Positions 9,736-21,430 of a stretch of 64,000 nucleotides of DNA are shown here, in pieces (positions within the stretch are counted from its first letter, which is position 1; each line of letters opens with the position of its first letter). The notes beneath the pieces were generated by a model. It saw only the letters and a program-made list of their open reading frames with translations. It did no database searches and was not told the origin of the DNA. The DNA comes from Blochmannia endosymbiont of Camponotus sp. Its GTDB lineage: Bacteria; Pseudomonadota; Gammaproteobacteria; Enterobacterales; Enterobacteriaceae. Both the position numbers and the translations under genes were made by a program. The stretch is from contig NZ_CP097757.1 in assembly GCF_023586085.1 (NCBI RefSeq), forward strand, positions 434,001 to 498,000, read 5' to 3'.

Positions 9736-10614
9736 ATGAGTGCATTTGCTGTTTTTGGTAATCCAATCGAACATAGTAAATCAGCAGAAATTTACGCATT
9801 ATTTGCAAATGAAATTGGAATTAAAAAAGAATATGACTTAAAATTAGTGTCACAAAATAATTTTGAGAATCTCTTATATAATTTTTTTAAATTAGGCGGA
9901 TTAGGTGCAAATATTACCGCTCCATTTAAAGAACATGCATACTTTCTGTGTCATAAATTAACTGAACGCGCAAAATCAGCCCGTTCAGTTAACACAATTA
10001 AAAAACTAAACAATGAAATTTTATTAGGAGATAATACTGATGGTATTGGATTTATTAGTGATTTAAAACGTCTTAACTGGATAAACAACAACAATTATAT
10101 CTCTGCAATAACACACCACAACAAATCTACAAAAATAAATATTTTATTAATCGGTGCGGGAGGCGCCTCAAAAGGAATTCTTCTTGCATTGTTAACCACG
10201 GTAATAGAATGCTATATACATGTAGTAAACAGAACATTACATAAAGCCCAAACATTAGTATCTTATTGCCATGAAATAGGATATAAAAATGTATCATGTA
10301 TACCTTTATATGAATTAAGTAACAATACTAATAAATATAATTTAATTATTAACGCTACGACTAGCAGTATGATCAATACCGTTCCGAAAATACCGTCTTC
10401 TATTATCACTCCTTTAACTAAATGTTACGATTTATTTTACCAAAAACAAGATACATCATTCATAACATGGTGTAAAAAACATGGATCAAGCTACTGTTCA
10501 GATGGATTAGGTATGTTAGTAGAACAAGCGGCTCATGCATTTTTATTATGGCATAACTTACTTCCTTCTGTTGATCCTATATTAAATCATTTAAGATCTA
10601 CTCTTTATATGTAA
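9736..10614 (+). CDS. aroE: Shikimate 5-dehydrogenase
   Basis: Reduces 3-dehydroshikimate to shikimate with NADPH in the chorismate pathway, which supplies aromatic amino acids to symbiont and probably host. It has 292 residues (272 in E. coli); the extra length is AT-rich insertions around 115-130. Visible are FGNPIEHSKSA (substrate site), ITAPFKEHAY with the catalytic Lys, LGDNTDGIGF with the catalytic Asp, and the NADP Rossmann motif GAGGASKG. GGAGGAG at 9721-9727 is an unusually strong binding site for this window. Confidence 0.97.
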   Translation: MSAFAVFGNPIEHSKSAEIYALFANEIGIKKEYDLKLVSQNNFENLLYNFFKLGGLGANITAPFKEHAYFLCHKLTERAKSARSVNTIKKLNNEILLGDNTDGIGFISDLKRLNWINNNNYISAITHHNKSTKINILLIGAGGASKGILLALLTTVIECYIHVVNRTLHKAQTLVSYCHEIGYKNVSCIPLYELSNNTNKYNLIINATTSSMINTVPKIPSSIITPLTKCYDLFYQKQDTSFITWCKKHGSSYCSDGLGMLVEQAAHAFLLWHNLLPSVDPILNHLRSTLYM

Positions 10615-10794
10615 TTACAAATTTTTTACAAAAAAAAATAATAAACAGAAAATTATCTATCTTTAAGATATATTCTTATCAGATAAAATTTATGAATTTA
10701 AACATATTTTGCTTTATAAAAGTTTTAAAATAACATACAATATTTTATGAGATTGGTGAAATATTTGTTGTATAAATATATAGTTATAGAAACT

Positions 10795-10913
10795 AACTTG
10801 GCGGCGTCAGCGCGATAGTACCACCTGATCCCATTCCGAACTCAGAAGTGAAATGTCGTAGTACCAATGGTAGTGTGGGGTTTCCCTATGCGAGAGTCGG
10901 GGGCTGCCAAGTG
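10795..10913 (+). rRNA. rrf: 5S ribosomal RNA, isolated gene
   Basis: About 119 nt matching enterobacterial 5S: terminal stem arms CTTGGCGGC / GCTGCCAAG, the block CCGAACTCAGAAGTGAA and GGTAGTGTGGGG, then ATGCGAGAGT. 5S RNA binds L5, L18 and L25 in the 50S central protuberance. It is much richer in G+C than its surroundings. No 23S or 16S gene lies next to it: aroE ends 180 bp upstream and gloB converges on it. The terminal positions are judged by alignment from memory to E. coli and may be off by 1-2 nt. Confidence 0.95.
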
Positions 10914-11024
10914 GCTTACATTTAGTTGATGTAGTTATTGACAACGATTAAAATAATGCAAAAATAGAAAATAAAAATTTTTTATTGAAGAATAAAATAT
11001 ATTAATTAGTCAGACTATTATAGA

Positions 11025-11065
11025 AAATACGATATTTCTTATCTTAATAAAGAAATATCGTATTT
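11025..11065 (+). terminator. Hairpin downstream of 5S, possible terminator
   Basis: Perfect 16-bp inverted repeat (AAATACGATATTTCTT / AAGAAATATCGTATTT) with a 9-nt loop. It lies about 110 bp after the 5S gene and is the nearest hairpin that could end its transcript. The 3' side has only a short T-run within the arm, so termination is inference. Confidence 0.45.
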
Positions 11066-11104
11066 AAACGCAGATGTAACTATAACATAAATTACAATGT
11101 GTTT

Positions 11105-11167
11105 TTGGATTAAGTGATATATTTTATAAAAGTTTTAAACTTTTATAAAATATATCACTTAATCCAA
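11105..11167. repeat. 31-bp perfect palindrome with a 1-nt centre
   Basis: The left arm 11105-11135 and right arm 11137-11167 pair at every position around the single base 11136. The arm begins TTGGATTAAGTGATAT and ends AAAAGTTT. It lies between the convergent 5S and gloB genes. Neither side carries a real T-tract, so it is not a classical intrinsic terminator, although a bidirectional terminator role is the simplest guess. The sequence is unrelated to the palindrome at 38.95 kb. Confidence 0.9.
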
Positions 11168-11240
11168 GTATAATAATCGATGAAAGTTTATTATAAATTT
11201 GTAGTAATTATTTTTAAAATTTAAAAAACTGGAAGAAAAA

Positions 11241-11996
11241 TTAAAACAAATCCTTTTTTTTACGTAATTCATAAAAAACTTGCCATTTTTCTTTTATATC
11301 AGACGATAAATTAAGTGATCTTTTTACATCTATATTATTACAACGAAAAAAAGGATTAACTTTCAGTTCTAAATCTATCGTGGTCGGTACAGTGGCTTTA
11401 TTATTTTCACGTAATTTAATTACCCTATTACGATAATTAATAATAAACTGATCATGAGGTAACATAGAAATAGCAAAATTAACATTAAGTAAAGTATATT
11501 CGTGCCCACTAAAAATTAAAGTATTACAAGGAAAATGCCTAATTTTTACAAAAGACTCATACATCTTTTGAGCCAGTTCCGCGCAAAACATACCACAACC
11601 TGCAGAAAATACAGTATCACCGCAAAATAACCAAGGTGCGCTGTAAAACCCAATGTGCCCTAATGTATGCCCAGGAAAATGAAATACCCTAAATTTTTTT
11701 TGCAATAATAAAAAATCGTCTCCCTCTGATACTAAAAAATGAACACTATTATTTTTAGTTTCCAAAGGGCCATAAATAATTGTTTTTGGAAAATATTGCA
11801 TTAATGCGCTCACCCCATTGACATGATCGGGATGATTATGAGTTAATAAAATTGCCCGTAACACAAGCTGAAATCTCTTTAAAATTTTTAATACTGCTAC
11901 TGCTTCCCCGGGATCAATAACTATACATTCATTGCTATAATTATATAGAATCCAAATATAATTAGTATTTAATGCTGAAACTCTAATGATATTCAT
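11241..11996 (-). CDS. gloB: Hydroxyacylglutathione hydrolase (glyoxalase II)
   Basis: Hydrolyses S-lactoylglutathione to lactate and glutathione, the second step of methylglyoxal detoxification. It has 251 residues, the E. coli length, and a metallo-beta-lactamase fold. Metal ligands are in THNHPDHV (H53, H55, D57, H58), with PGHTLGHI, FCGDTVFSAGCG and SGHEYTL also conserved. The C-terminal substrate-binding domain ends ELRKKKDLF. In E. coli gloB also precedes rnhA-dnaQ and is not far from the rrnH operon, which matters for the adjacent orphan 5S gene. Confidence 0.96.
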   Translation of the reverse strand: MNIIRVSALNTNYIWILYNYSNECIVIDPGEAVAVLKILKRFQLVLRAILLTHNHPDHVNGVSALMQYFPKTIIYGPLETKNNSVHFLVSEGDDFLLLQKKFRVFHFPGHTLGHIGFYSAPWLFCGDTVFSAGCGMFCAELAQKMYESFVKIRHFPCNTLIFSGHEYTLLNVNFAISMLPHDQFIINYRNRVIKLRENNKATVPTTIDLELKVNPFFRCNNIDVKRSLNLSSDIKEKWQVFYELRKKKDLF

Positions 11997-12302
11997 AATT
12001 AATTACGCTATTTAATAAATTATTAAATAAATATTTTAAATTTTTAACAACACACAATATATAAAATTTGTTATTTTTAGTATTTCAGATCAAATTTGTC
12101 AAATATAAATATAATACGCCAGAAAAATTAGATAATTATTGTAAGATACATCATGCTACTAAATATAGAAAATAGTATATAATATAATTTGTAAAAAATT
12201 TTTATAAAAATAGAAGCATTCTATATGCAAAAAATTATATTTATAAAAAATATACATTTATTTAAGTAAAAAATAATTACTTACAATAATATATTATTAT
12301 CA
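11997..12302. other. Intergenic region, no gene recognised
   Basis: AT-rich spacer between rnhA and gloB, both on the minus strand. E. coli has yafS here; I see no readable trace of it. Several short A and T runs, no strong hairpin. Confidence 0.6.
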
Positions 12303-12758
12303 TTAATAAAAATCTTCATTTAAAGGATACTTAGCGGCTAATCGAGCTAATTGATCACATCGTTCATTATCTGGATGTCCAGTATGACTTTTCAACCAAT
12401 TCCATTGCGCAATGGAATGTGGTTGTGTCGCTATGTCTAAACGTTGCCATAAGTCAATATTTTTTACTAATTTTTCTTCAGCAGTTTTCCAATGATGTTT
12501 TTTCCATATGTGAATCCATTGAGTAATCCCATGCAATAAATATTGACTATCAGTATTTAAAATAATTTGACATGGATTTTTAAGTGATTCTAACGCAATA
12601 ATAGCCGCCATTAACTCCATACGATTGTTAGTAGTTAAACGATATCCAATGCTAAACTCTTTCTTATATTGTTTATATCGTAATATAGCGGCACAACCAC
12701 CCGGGCCTGGATTACCAAGACATGATCCATCAGTGAAAATTTCTATTTTTTTATACAT
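12303..12758 (-). CDS. rnhA: Ribonuclease HI
   Basis: Degrades the RNA strand of RNA-DNA hybrids, removing R-loops and primers. It has 151 residues (155 in E. coli). The catalytic carboxylates are all visible: D10 in [12 protein letters not shown]48 in [10 protein letters not shown]70 in LNTDSQYL and D135 in [10 protein letters not shown], with the active-site His125 in [10 protein letters not shown]. It is divergent from dnaQ with 59 bp between the starts, the same arrangement as the overlapping divergent promoters of E. coli rnhA-dnaQ. Confidence 0.98.
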   Translation of the reverse strand: MYKKIEIFTDGSCLGNPGPGGCAAILRYKQYKKEFSIGYRLTTNNRMELMAAIIALESLKNPCQIILNTDSQYLLHGITQWIHIWKKHHWKTAEEKLVKNIDLWQRLDIATQPHSIAQWNWLKSHTGHPDNERCDQLARLAAKYPLNEDFY

Positions 12759-12817
12759 ATATAAGATATATTATAATGTTAATTATAAATTAACTAGTGT
12801 GATACAAATAAGAAGAT

Positions 12818-13570
12818 ATGAGCACTGATATTATACGACAAATTGTTCTAGATACCGAAACCACTGGTATGAATAAGTTTGGCCTGCACTATGCAGGCCA
12901 TAGAATTATTGAAATCGGGGCAGTAGAAATAATAAACCGTCGTTTAACTGATAATAAATTTCATGTATACCTTAAACCAAATCGTATAATCGATATTGAA
13001 GCTTTTCAAATACATGGAATTAGCAATCAATTTTTGAAGGATAAACCAACTTTTTCAGAAATAATAAATGAATTTTTAATGTTTATTAGCGATAGCGAAT
13101 TAATTATTCACAATGCTCCATTCGATCTAGGTTTTCTTAATCAAGAGCTACAGATATGCAACAAAAGCCAAAAAAAAATAGAATCTTATTGTACTATAAT
13201 TGACAGCCTAAAATTAGCTCGTAAAAAATTTCCAGGACAACGTAATAATTTAGATGCACTATGTGAACGTTATTTTATCAATAACAATAAACGACGAAAT
13301 CTACATAGTGCATTAATTGATGCACAGCTTTTAGCTAATGTATTTTTATCCATGAGCGGAGGACAAACAAAAATGGAATTTATGAAAATAACAAATATGC
13401 CAAATAACAAAGTTAGTAATTCAATGCGATTGAATAATAATACAAAATATGTTAATACCAATACAACATCATCAAAAATTATTTATGCCGATGAACAAGA
13501 AAAATTAGCCCATGAAGCATGTTTAGATCGTATACAGAAAACAAATAAAAACTGTATATGGCGACAGTAA
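12818..13570 (+). CDS. dnaQ: DNA polymerase III epsilon subunit (proofreading exonuclease)
   Basis: The 3'-5' exonuclease of the replicative polymerase. It has 250 residues (243 in E. coli). ExoI is VLDTETTGM with D12 and E14, ExoII is in ELIIHNAPFDLGFLNQE, and ExoIII-epsilon is LHSALIDAQLLA with the catalytic His and Asp. The C-terminal region after about residue 180, which binds the alpha subunit, is diverged and Asn-rich but still ends AHEACLDRIQKTNKNCIWRQ, like E. coli. Proofreading is therefore kept in this lineage. Confidence 0.97.
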   Translation: MSTDIIRQIVLDTETTGMNKFGLHYAGHRIIEIGAVEIINRRLTDNKFHVYLKPNRIIDIEAFQIHGISNQFLKDKPTFSEIINEFLMFISDSELIIHNAPFDLGFLNQELQICNKSQKKIESYCTIIDSLKLARKKFPGQRNNLDALCERYFINNNKRRNLHSALIDAQLLANVFLSMSGGQTKMEFMKITNMPNNKVSNSMRLNNNTKYVNTNTTSSKIIYADEQEKLAHEACLDRIQKTNKNCIWRQ

Positions 13571-13664
13571 TAATAATATAACAAATAATAAGTTATTTAA
13601 CTAGGTTGTAGATAAATGATAACCCAAACAAATATATTTATTATTAATAACAGTTAAAAAATTA

Positions 13665-13691
13665 TATATCTGATCTGTTATATCAGATATA
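13665..13691 (+). terminator. Hairpin between dnaQ and gmhA
   Basis: A 10-bp inverted repeat (TATATCTGAT / ATCAGATATA) with a 7-nt loop in the 186-bp dnaQ-gmhA spacer. It may end or attenuate the dnaQ transcript; no T-run follows. In E. coli a tRNA gene (aspV) follows dnaQ; none is visible here. Confidence 0.35.
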
Positions 13692-13756
13692 ATGCGGTTT
13701 ATTGCAATTATAGTATTATATTTATCCTATATATATTTCTATTTTCAGGAGTTATC

Positions 13757-14344
13757 ATGTACCATGATTTAATTTGCAATGAATTTAATGAAACCATAAA
13801 AATGATGCAGATTTTTATTCGTGAAAAACGTAATATTTATACAATAGAATCGTCTGCACAACTTATTGCCAATACTTTCAAAACAGGAGGAAAGGTATTA
13901 TCTTGTGGAAATGGTGGTTCACACTGTAATGCTATGCACTTTTCAGAAGAATTAACCGGACGTTATAGAAATAATCGAGTGGGCTATGCAGCTATAGCTA
14001 TTTCTGATCCATCATATTTATCATGCGTCGGTAACGACTTTGGTTATGAATATGTATTCTCTCGCTATGTTGAGTCTGTCGGAAATGAAAAAGATTTACT
14101 ATTTGCCATTTCTACTTCTGGTAAATCAACCAATATTTTATATGCTATAGAAGCGGCGCATAAAAAAAACATGAAAACAATTTTTTTGACTGGAGAAAAA
14201 AAAGGAAATAAATTATCTAATTCTATAAATTTAGAAATTTGTGTACCATACTCAAGTTATCCTGATCATATTCAAGAAATTCATATTAAAATCATTCATC
14301 TACTCATTCTAATCGTAGAAAAAGAAATGACATCTGTTTATTAA
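13757..14344 (+). CDS. gmhA: Sedoheptulose 7-phosphate isomerase
   Basis: Converts sedoheptulose 7-phosphate to D-glycero-D-manno-heptose 7-phosphate, the first step to ADP-heptose for the LPS inner core. It has 195 residues (192 in E. coli) and one SIS domain. [20 protein letters not shown] holds the phosphate loop, [12 protein letters not shown] and [13 protein letters not shown] are conserved, and [14 protein letters not shown] is the C-terminal helix. AGGAG at 13748-13752 precedes the ATG. Its presence implies that the symbiont still makes a heptosylated LPS core. Confidence 0.96.
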   Translation: MYHDLICNEFNETIKMMQIFIREKRNIYTIESSAQLIANTFKTGGKVLSCGNGGSHCNAMHFSEELTGRYRNNRVGYAAIAISDPSYLSCVGNDFGYEYVFSRYVESVGNEKDLLFAISTSGKSTNILYAIEAAHKKNMKTIFLTGEKKGNKLSNSINLEICVPYSSYPDHIQEIHIKIIHLLILIVEKEMTSVY

Positions 14345-14494
14345 AAAGAACTAAAAAGTTAGCACGAGCTTGCAATACACGAAGGATTTTCATCACATCA
14401 TATAAAATTTAAAATAATTAAATCTTTAATATCAATCCCCCACAAGATTTAAAATCCCAATGTGGCGGAAAGTTTAAACTAAATCATATCATTA

Positions 14495-14571
14495 TGCCGA
14501 TAATAGGATTTGAACCTATATCCTTCGCATTACGAATGCGCCGCTCTGCCTATTATATGAGCTATATCGGC
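14495..14571 (-). tRNA. thrW: tRNA-Thr (anticodon CGU)
   Basis: On the minus strand the gene begins GCCGATATAGCTC and ends ATCCTATTATCGGCA; the acceptor stem GCCGATA/TATCGGC pairs perfectly. The anticodon loop TTCGTAA gives CGU, decoding ACG (Thr). The T arm is intact with TTCAAAT. CCA is not encoded. The D loop is longer (ATATAATAGGCA) than the 8-nt loop of E. coli thrW, while the remainder is nearly identical. Symbol by similarity to E. coli thrW. Confidence 0.93.
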
Positions 14572-14626
14572 ATAAATTAATTTAATTACAAAAAATTAAC
14601 ATATCAATATTATTGGATGTTCTATT

Positions 14627-15229
14627 TTATAATTGAGAGAAATTACCAATAAGATAATTCATTACTCCTTGCTGAGATGCTTCTAATCCCTCTTTATTTT
14701 TACTCCATTGAGCAGGACACAAAAGACCATGAATCTCATGGAATTGTAATGCATCTATCATACGAATCATCTCATCAAAATTTCTACCAAATGGCAAATC
14801 ATTCACCACCTGATGTCGTATAATTCCTAATTTGTCTATTAAAAAAGAAGCACGTAAAGCAACTCCTTTATCTAAATGTTCAATACCATATTTTTTTATA
14901 ATTTCATGTTTTACATCAGAAACCATAGTATACTGCAACGACCCAATCCCTCCCTGACTTATAGGGATGTTCCTCCAAGCACTGTGTACAAAAACTGAAT
15001 CTATAGAAACTCCAATAACTTCTACATTCCGTTTCTGAAACTCAACATAACGTTTGTCACAAGCAATTAATTCTGATGGACAAACAAAAGTAAAATCCAT
15101 AGGCCAAAAAAATACTATCGCTTCCTTTTTATTAATACAATCTAATAAATTAAAATTATCTACAATTTCCCCGCTTCCTAATACTGCAGAAGAAGTAAAA
15201 TCTGGAGCACAACGACTAACCAATACCAT
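14627..15229 (-). CDS. 2-Cys peroxiredoxin (AhpC/TSA family)
   Basis: Reduces hydrogen peroxide and organic hydroperoxides at a peroxidatic cysteine. It has 200 residues. C50 lies in DFTFVCPSE (usually FVCPTE) and the resolving C171 in LLCPAQW. R126 in ALRASFLID completes the active site. The partner loop is GGIGSL, and the C-terminus lacks a YF motif, so it should be the robust bacterial type. The electron donor (AhpF or thioredoxin) is not in the window. GAGAGG precedes the start. Likely named ahpC or tsaA; I leave the symbol open. Confidence 0.94.
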   Translation of the reverse strand: MVLVSRCAPDFTSSAVLGSGEIVDNFNLLDCINKKEAIVFFWPMDFTFVCPSELIACDKRYVEFQKRNVEVIGVSIDSVFVHSAWRNIPISQGGIGSLQYTMVSDVKHEIIKKYGIEHLDKGVALRASFLIDKLGIIRHQVVNDLPFGRNFDEMIRMIDALQFHEIHGLLCPAQWSKNKEGLEASQQGVMNYLIGNFSQL

Positions 15230-17817
<2,588 letters not shown>

Positions 17818-17889
17818 TTATTAAATTACAAATTAAATATTTTTAAATTAAACCAATAATGCAACTATTTTATATCATAGGAAACACAC

Positions 17890-18237
17890 ATGAATATATT
17901 CATTAACACTGCTTGGGCCAGTGCTAATTCCAATTCCCAGAACAACCCATATTCTTTAGCAATTATGTTAGCAATATTTGCTGGAATTTTCTATTTTATG
18001 ATTTTTAGACCACAACAAAAACGCAATAAAATTCATAAAGAATTATTGAGCTCTATCTCCAAAGGAGATGAAATTCTAACCAATGGGGGGATAATAGGCC
18101 GCGTAGTCAGAATTACAGAAACAGGCTATATTTTTATCATTCTCAACGAGAAAAATGATACCAGTGGCAATGAAATATTAATTAAACGTGATTGTGTTAC
18201 CGCCATTTTACCTAAAGGTACAATGAAAGCATTATAA
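17890..18237 (+). CDS. yajC: Sec translocon accessory protein YajC
   Basis: Small inner-membrane partner of SecD and SecF. It has 115 residues (110 in E. coli). One membrane helix lies at about residues 22-40 (SLAIMLAIFAGIFYFMIF), followed by RPQQKRNKIHKELL and a cytoplasmic domain with KGDEILTNGGIIGRVVRI. It sits 72 nt after tgt and 33 nt before secD, as in E. coli. Confidence 0.96.
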   Translation: MNIFINTAWASANSNSQNNPYSLAIMLAIFAGIFYFMIFRPQQKRNKIHKELLSSISKGDEILTNGGIIGRVVRITETGYIFIILNEKNDTSGNEILIKRDCVTAILPKGTMKAL

Positions 18238-18270
18238 TTCTTAATATTACGTACCTTGAGATAAAAACCG

Positions 18271-20130
18271 GTGTTAAATCATTATTCTTTATGGAAACAT
18301 CTCGCAGTTATACTAGTGTTTGCTACTGGTATAATCTATACATTACCCAGTCTATATGGAAATAAACCTGCAATATATATTACTCAATATATTACAGAAG
18401 AAAATCATCAAGCACTTGATAATGTCTTATTATCTAAAATAAAAAAAATACTAAAAAACGAAGAAATAACTAATAAATCCATTTCATTACAAACAAATAA
18501 AATTTTAATACAATTTTTTTGTGAAAAAGATCAACTAAAAGCTTATCAAAAATTATCAACTATTTTCATAAATAAATACCAAATATTTCTTTGTACTACT
18601 CCAGCGGCCCCATATTGGTTGTCTGTAATAAAAGCCAAACCTATAAAATTAGGATTAGATTTATGCGGGGGAATATATTTTGTAATACACGTAAATACAG
18701 AAATTATACTAAATAAATTACAAGAACAATATATTGATACCTTAAAGGCTACCTTATTTGAAAAAAAAATTCCTTATACAAAAATGTATAAAATTAAAAA
18801 TCATGGAATTGAAATTAATTTTCAAAATTCTAATTATAGAAATAAAGCAATTATACCGCTATCCGAAATAAATCATGATTTAATAATACATAGAATAGAA
18901 GATAATAAATTAAACCTTACTTTCTCTGAAAGAAAAAAATATGAAATTTGTGAACATGCAGTACAACAAAATTCTACTATTTTATATCATCGTATACACC
19001 AATTAGGTATTACTGAACCATTAGTGCAACGTCACGGAATTGATCGTATTATTATAGAATTACCCGGCGTTCAAGATATTAAAAAAGTTAAAAAAATACT
19101 TAGCACAACAGCAAGCCTAGAGTTTCGTCTAATTAATTCAGCAATAAGTGACTTTGAAATAAATAATAATTTAATTCCAGAAGATTCTGAAATAAAGCTG
19201 ACTAATAATGGCTATTTAGTGCCATTATACAAACAAGTAATTTTATCTGGAAATTTTATTGTAAATTCCAATACCAGTTTAGATGAATATAACCGTCCTC
19301 AAGTAAATATTACTTTAGATAAAATAGGCAGCTCTATAATTTCAAACTTTACCAAAAACAATATTGGAAAAACTATAGCTACTTTATTTGTAGAATACAA
19401 AGATAGTGGAGAAAAAGATTCTAAAGGCCATCCACTTCTCATCAAACATGAAAAAATTGTCAATATCGCTACTATTCAATCTCAATTAAATAATAATTTC
19501 CGTATTGTTGGAATTAATAACTTAAATGAAGCACGCCATCTATCGCTATTATTACGTATGGGAACTCTAACAACACCTATTCATATTGAAGAAGAACGAA
19601 TTATTGGCCCTATGCTTGGTAAAAAAAATATCACACAGGGATTAACTGCGTGTATTTTAGGAGTATTAACTTCTATATGTTTTATGGTTTTGTGGTACCA
19701 TTACTTTGGATTAATTGCGAGTATTGCACTAATTGCTAATTTAATACTTATAATAAGTATAATTTCTATAATCCCAGGCATGGTATTAACTATGCCAAGC
19801 ATAGCGGGGATTATATTAACTTTATCCGTAGCTGTAGATGCAAATGTATTAATTAATGAAAGAATCAAGGAGGAACTAAAACAAGGTAGACCCGTGCAAT
19901 ATGCCATACATACAGGGTATCGTAAAGCATTTACTAGCATTGTAGACGCAAATATTACAACTATTATTACCTCTATTATATTATATTTAATTGGAACAGG
20001 GCCAATTAAAGGATTTGCCATTACTACGATCATTGGAGTAGGGACATCAATGTTTACATCTATTGTTGGTACTCGCTCTGTTGTTAATTTAGTTTATGGA
20101 AAAAAACACATTAATAAACTATCTATTTAA
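18271..20130 (+). CDS. secD: Protein translocase subunit SecD
   Basis: SecD, with SecF, uses the proton gradient to pull proteins through SecYEG on the periplasmic side. The start is GTG 18271 (read MLNHYSLWKHLAVILVF), aligned with E. coli MLNRYPLWK. It has 619 residues (615 in E. coli). After TM1 and the large periplasmic region comes LGLDLCGGIYFVIHV (usually LGLDLRGG), with P1 and base domains, then five C-terminal TM segments including SVAVDANVLINERIKEEL. This last segment carries the conserved Asp used in proton flow. Confidence 0.97.
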   Translation: MLNHYSLWKHLAVILVFATGIIYTLPSLYGNKPAIYITQYITEENHQALDNVLLSKIKKILKNEEITNKSISLQTNKILIQFFCEKDQLKAYQKLSTIFINKYQIFLCTTPAAPYWLSVIKAKPIKLGLDLCGGIYFVIHVNTEIILNKLQEQYIDTLKATLFEKKIPYTKMYKIKNHGIEINFQNSNYRNKAIIPLSEINHDLIIHRIEDNKLNLTFSERKKYEICEHAVQQNSTILYHRIHQLGITEPLVQRHGIDRIIIELPGVQDIKKVKKILSTTASLEFRLINSAISDFEINNNLIPEDSEIKLTNNGYLVPLYKQVILSGNFIVNSNTSLDEYNRPQVNITLDKIGSSIISNFTKNNIGKTIATLFVEYKDSGEKDSKGHPLLIKHEKIVNIATIQSQLNNNFRIVGINNLNEARHLSLLLRMGTLTTPIHIEEERIIGPMLGKKNITQGLTACILGVLTSICFMVLWYHYFGLIASIALIANLILIISIISIIPGMVLTMPSIAGIILTLSVAVDANVLINERIKEELKQGRPVQYAIHTGYRKAFTSIVDANITTIITSIILYLIGTGPIKGFAITTIIGVGTSMFTSIVGTRSVVNLVYGKKHINKLSI

Positions 20131-20194
20131 TTTTATTGAATTTTTAAAACTATATATTATATTATCAATATAACCTCAATTTAAATCTATTAAT

Positions 20195-21106
20195 ATGAAC
20201 AACACTTACTATAAAATTTATAATTTTCTCTCATGGAGACGTATAATATTTTTTTTATCAATATTTTTATTTTTTATTTCATGTTGCACTATGGCAGCAC
20301 GTGGTTTTAATTGGGGGTTAGATTTTACCGGAGGCATATTAATTGAAATTGTTTCAGAAAAAAGTATAGATCCCATCGAAATTCAAAATATTTTAGTTCA
20401 GTCAGGACTTAAGCATACTATAGTACAACATTTTGGTTCCCCCCAAGATATAGGAATACGAGTTCCATTAGATTCAAATAAAAATCAAATCAACCAAAAC
20501 ACTATAAATAATGTCTTACATATTTTACAAAAGACTATTACTCAAAAATTTTTTATTAAACAAGCAAATTGGATTGGTCCAAGTGTTAGTAACCAATTAA
20601 TAAATACAGGAATCATAGCTTTATTAGTTGCATTAATATGTATCTTACTATATATAACGTTTCGTTTTGAATGGAGATTGGCTACTGGAGTGGTTGTATC
20701 TTTAACATATGATATAATAGTTATTTCAGGTACTTTATCTTTGTTAGCTACTAAAATAGATTCAACCATTATTGCTGCTTTAATGTCAGCAATTGGTTAT
20801 TCTATTAATGACAAGATTGTCATTTTTGATAGAATTAGAGAAAATTTCCGTCGCATATCTATAGTAGAATCTATAGATATTTTTAATATATCATTAAGTC
20901 AGGTACTAAATAGAACTATTATAACTTCAGTTACAACTATTATGGTACTATTTATATTATTAATTTTTGGGGGAACTATATTACATGGATTTGTAACAAC
21001 CTTATTACTTGGCTCGATTATTGGGACAATATCTTCTATATACATTGCTTCAGCTTTAGCGTTTAAACTCGGTACTACACGTAGTCATTTTATTAAAAAA
21101 AACTAA
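20195..21106 (+). CDS. secF: Protein translocase subunit SecF
   Basis: Six-TM partner of SecD. It has 303 residues (323 in E. coli; the C-terminus is shorter). The N-terminal helix is followed by FNWGLDFTGGILIEI. The TM4 region reads GYSINDKIVIFDRIRENFR, with the conserved Asp, and the C-terminal helices are GGTILHGFVTTLLLGSIIG. It lies 64 nt after secD in the same operon. No irregularities. Confidence 0.97.
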   Translation: MNNTYYKIYNFLSWRRIIFFLSIFLFFISCCTMAARGFNWGLDFTGGILIEIVSEKSIDPIEIQNILVQSGLKHTIVQHFGSPQDIGIRVPLDSNKNQINQNTINNVLHILQKTITQKFFIKQANWIGPSVSNQLINTGIIALLVALICILLYITFRFEWRLATGVVVSLTYDIIVISGTLSLLATKIDSTIIAALMSAIGYSINDKIVIFDRIRENFRRISIVESIDIFNISLSQVLNRTIITSVTTIMVLFILLIFGGTILHGFVTTLLLGSIIGTISSIYIASALAFKLGTTRSHFIKKN

Positions 21107-21430
21107 ATCAAACAAAATTTTTTACTGATGATATGTTATATTCTTAGTTAATGCATGAAATATATAATTGTGTTTAGAACATAGCTTACAATCAATATAT
21201 AATTATATTTTAAATAATATATCTATAATGATTTGTGTATCATGTTCTGATATGTATGTATAATTACAATTTCAACTTGCACTAAATATTAATGATAACA
21301 CAATAACAAAATCTAAATAAATATGCTCTTATAGTATCGGATATAAATAATTATTGTTATTGATATAACCAACTCATATAAAAATTACATTTAGTTTTAC
21401 AATCTCAGGATACTATAATTGATCCATATC
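21107..21430. other. Intergenic region, no gene recognised
   Basis: AT-rich spacer between secF and ribD. E. coli nrdR lies in this interval; no remnant is recognisable. AGGA at 21407-21410 is the best ribosome binding site candidate and would fit a TTG start of ribD at 21419 (8-nt spacing). Confidence 0.55.

Larger units (their letters stand above)
10914..11240. other. Intergenic region with two hairpins after the 5S gene
   Basis: Convergent spacer between 5S (plus) and gloB (minus). It has no gene, but holds a 16-bp hairpin at 11025-11065 and a 31-bp perfect palindrome at 11105-11167, listed separately. Confidence 0.8.

Noticed and set aside
14340-14494. Short CCACA...TGTGG pairing and a C-run near 14437-14465, as a second tRNA or terminator
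   Set aside because: Only about five pairs, no cloverleaf and no T-run; within chance expectation.
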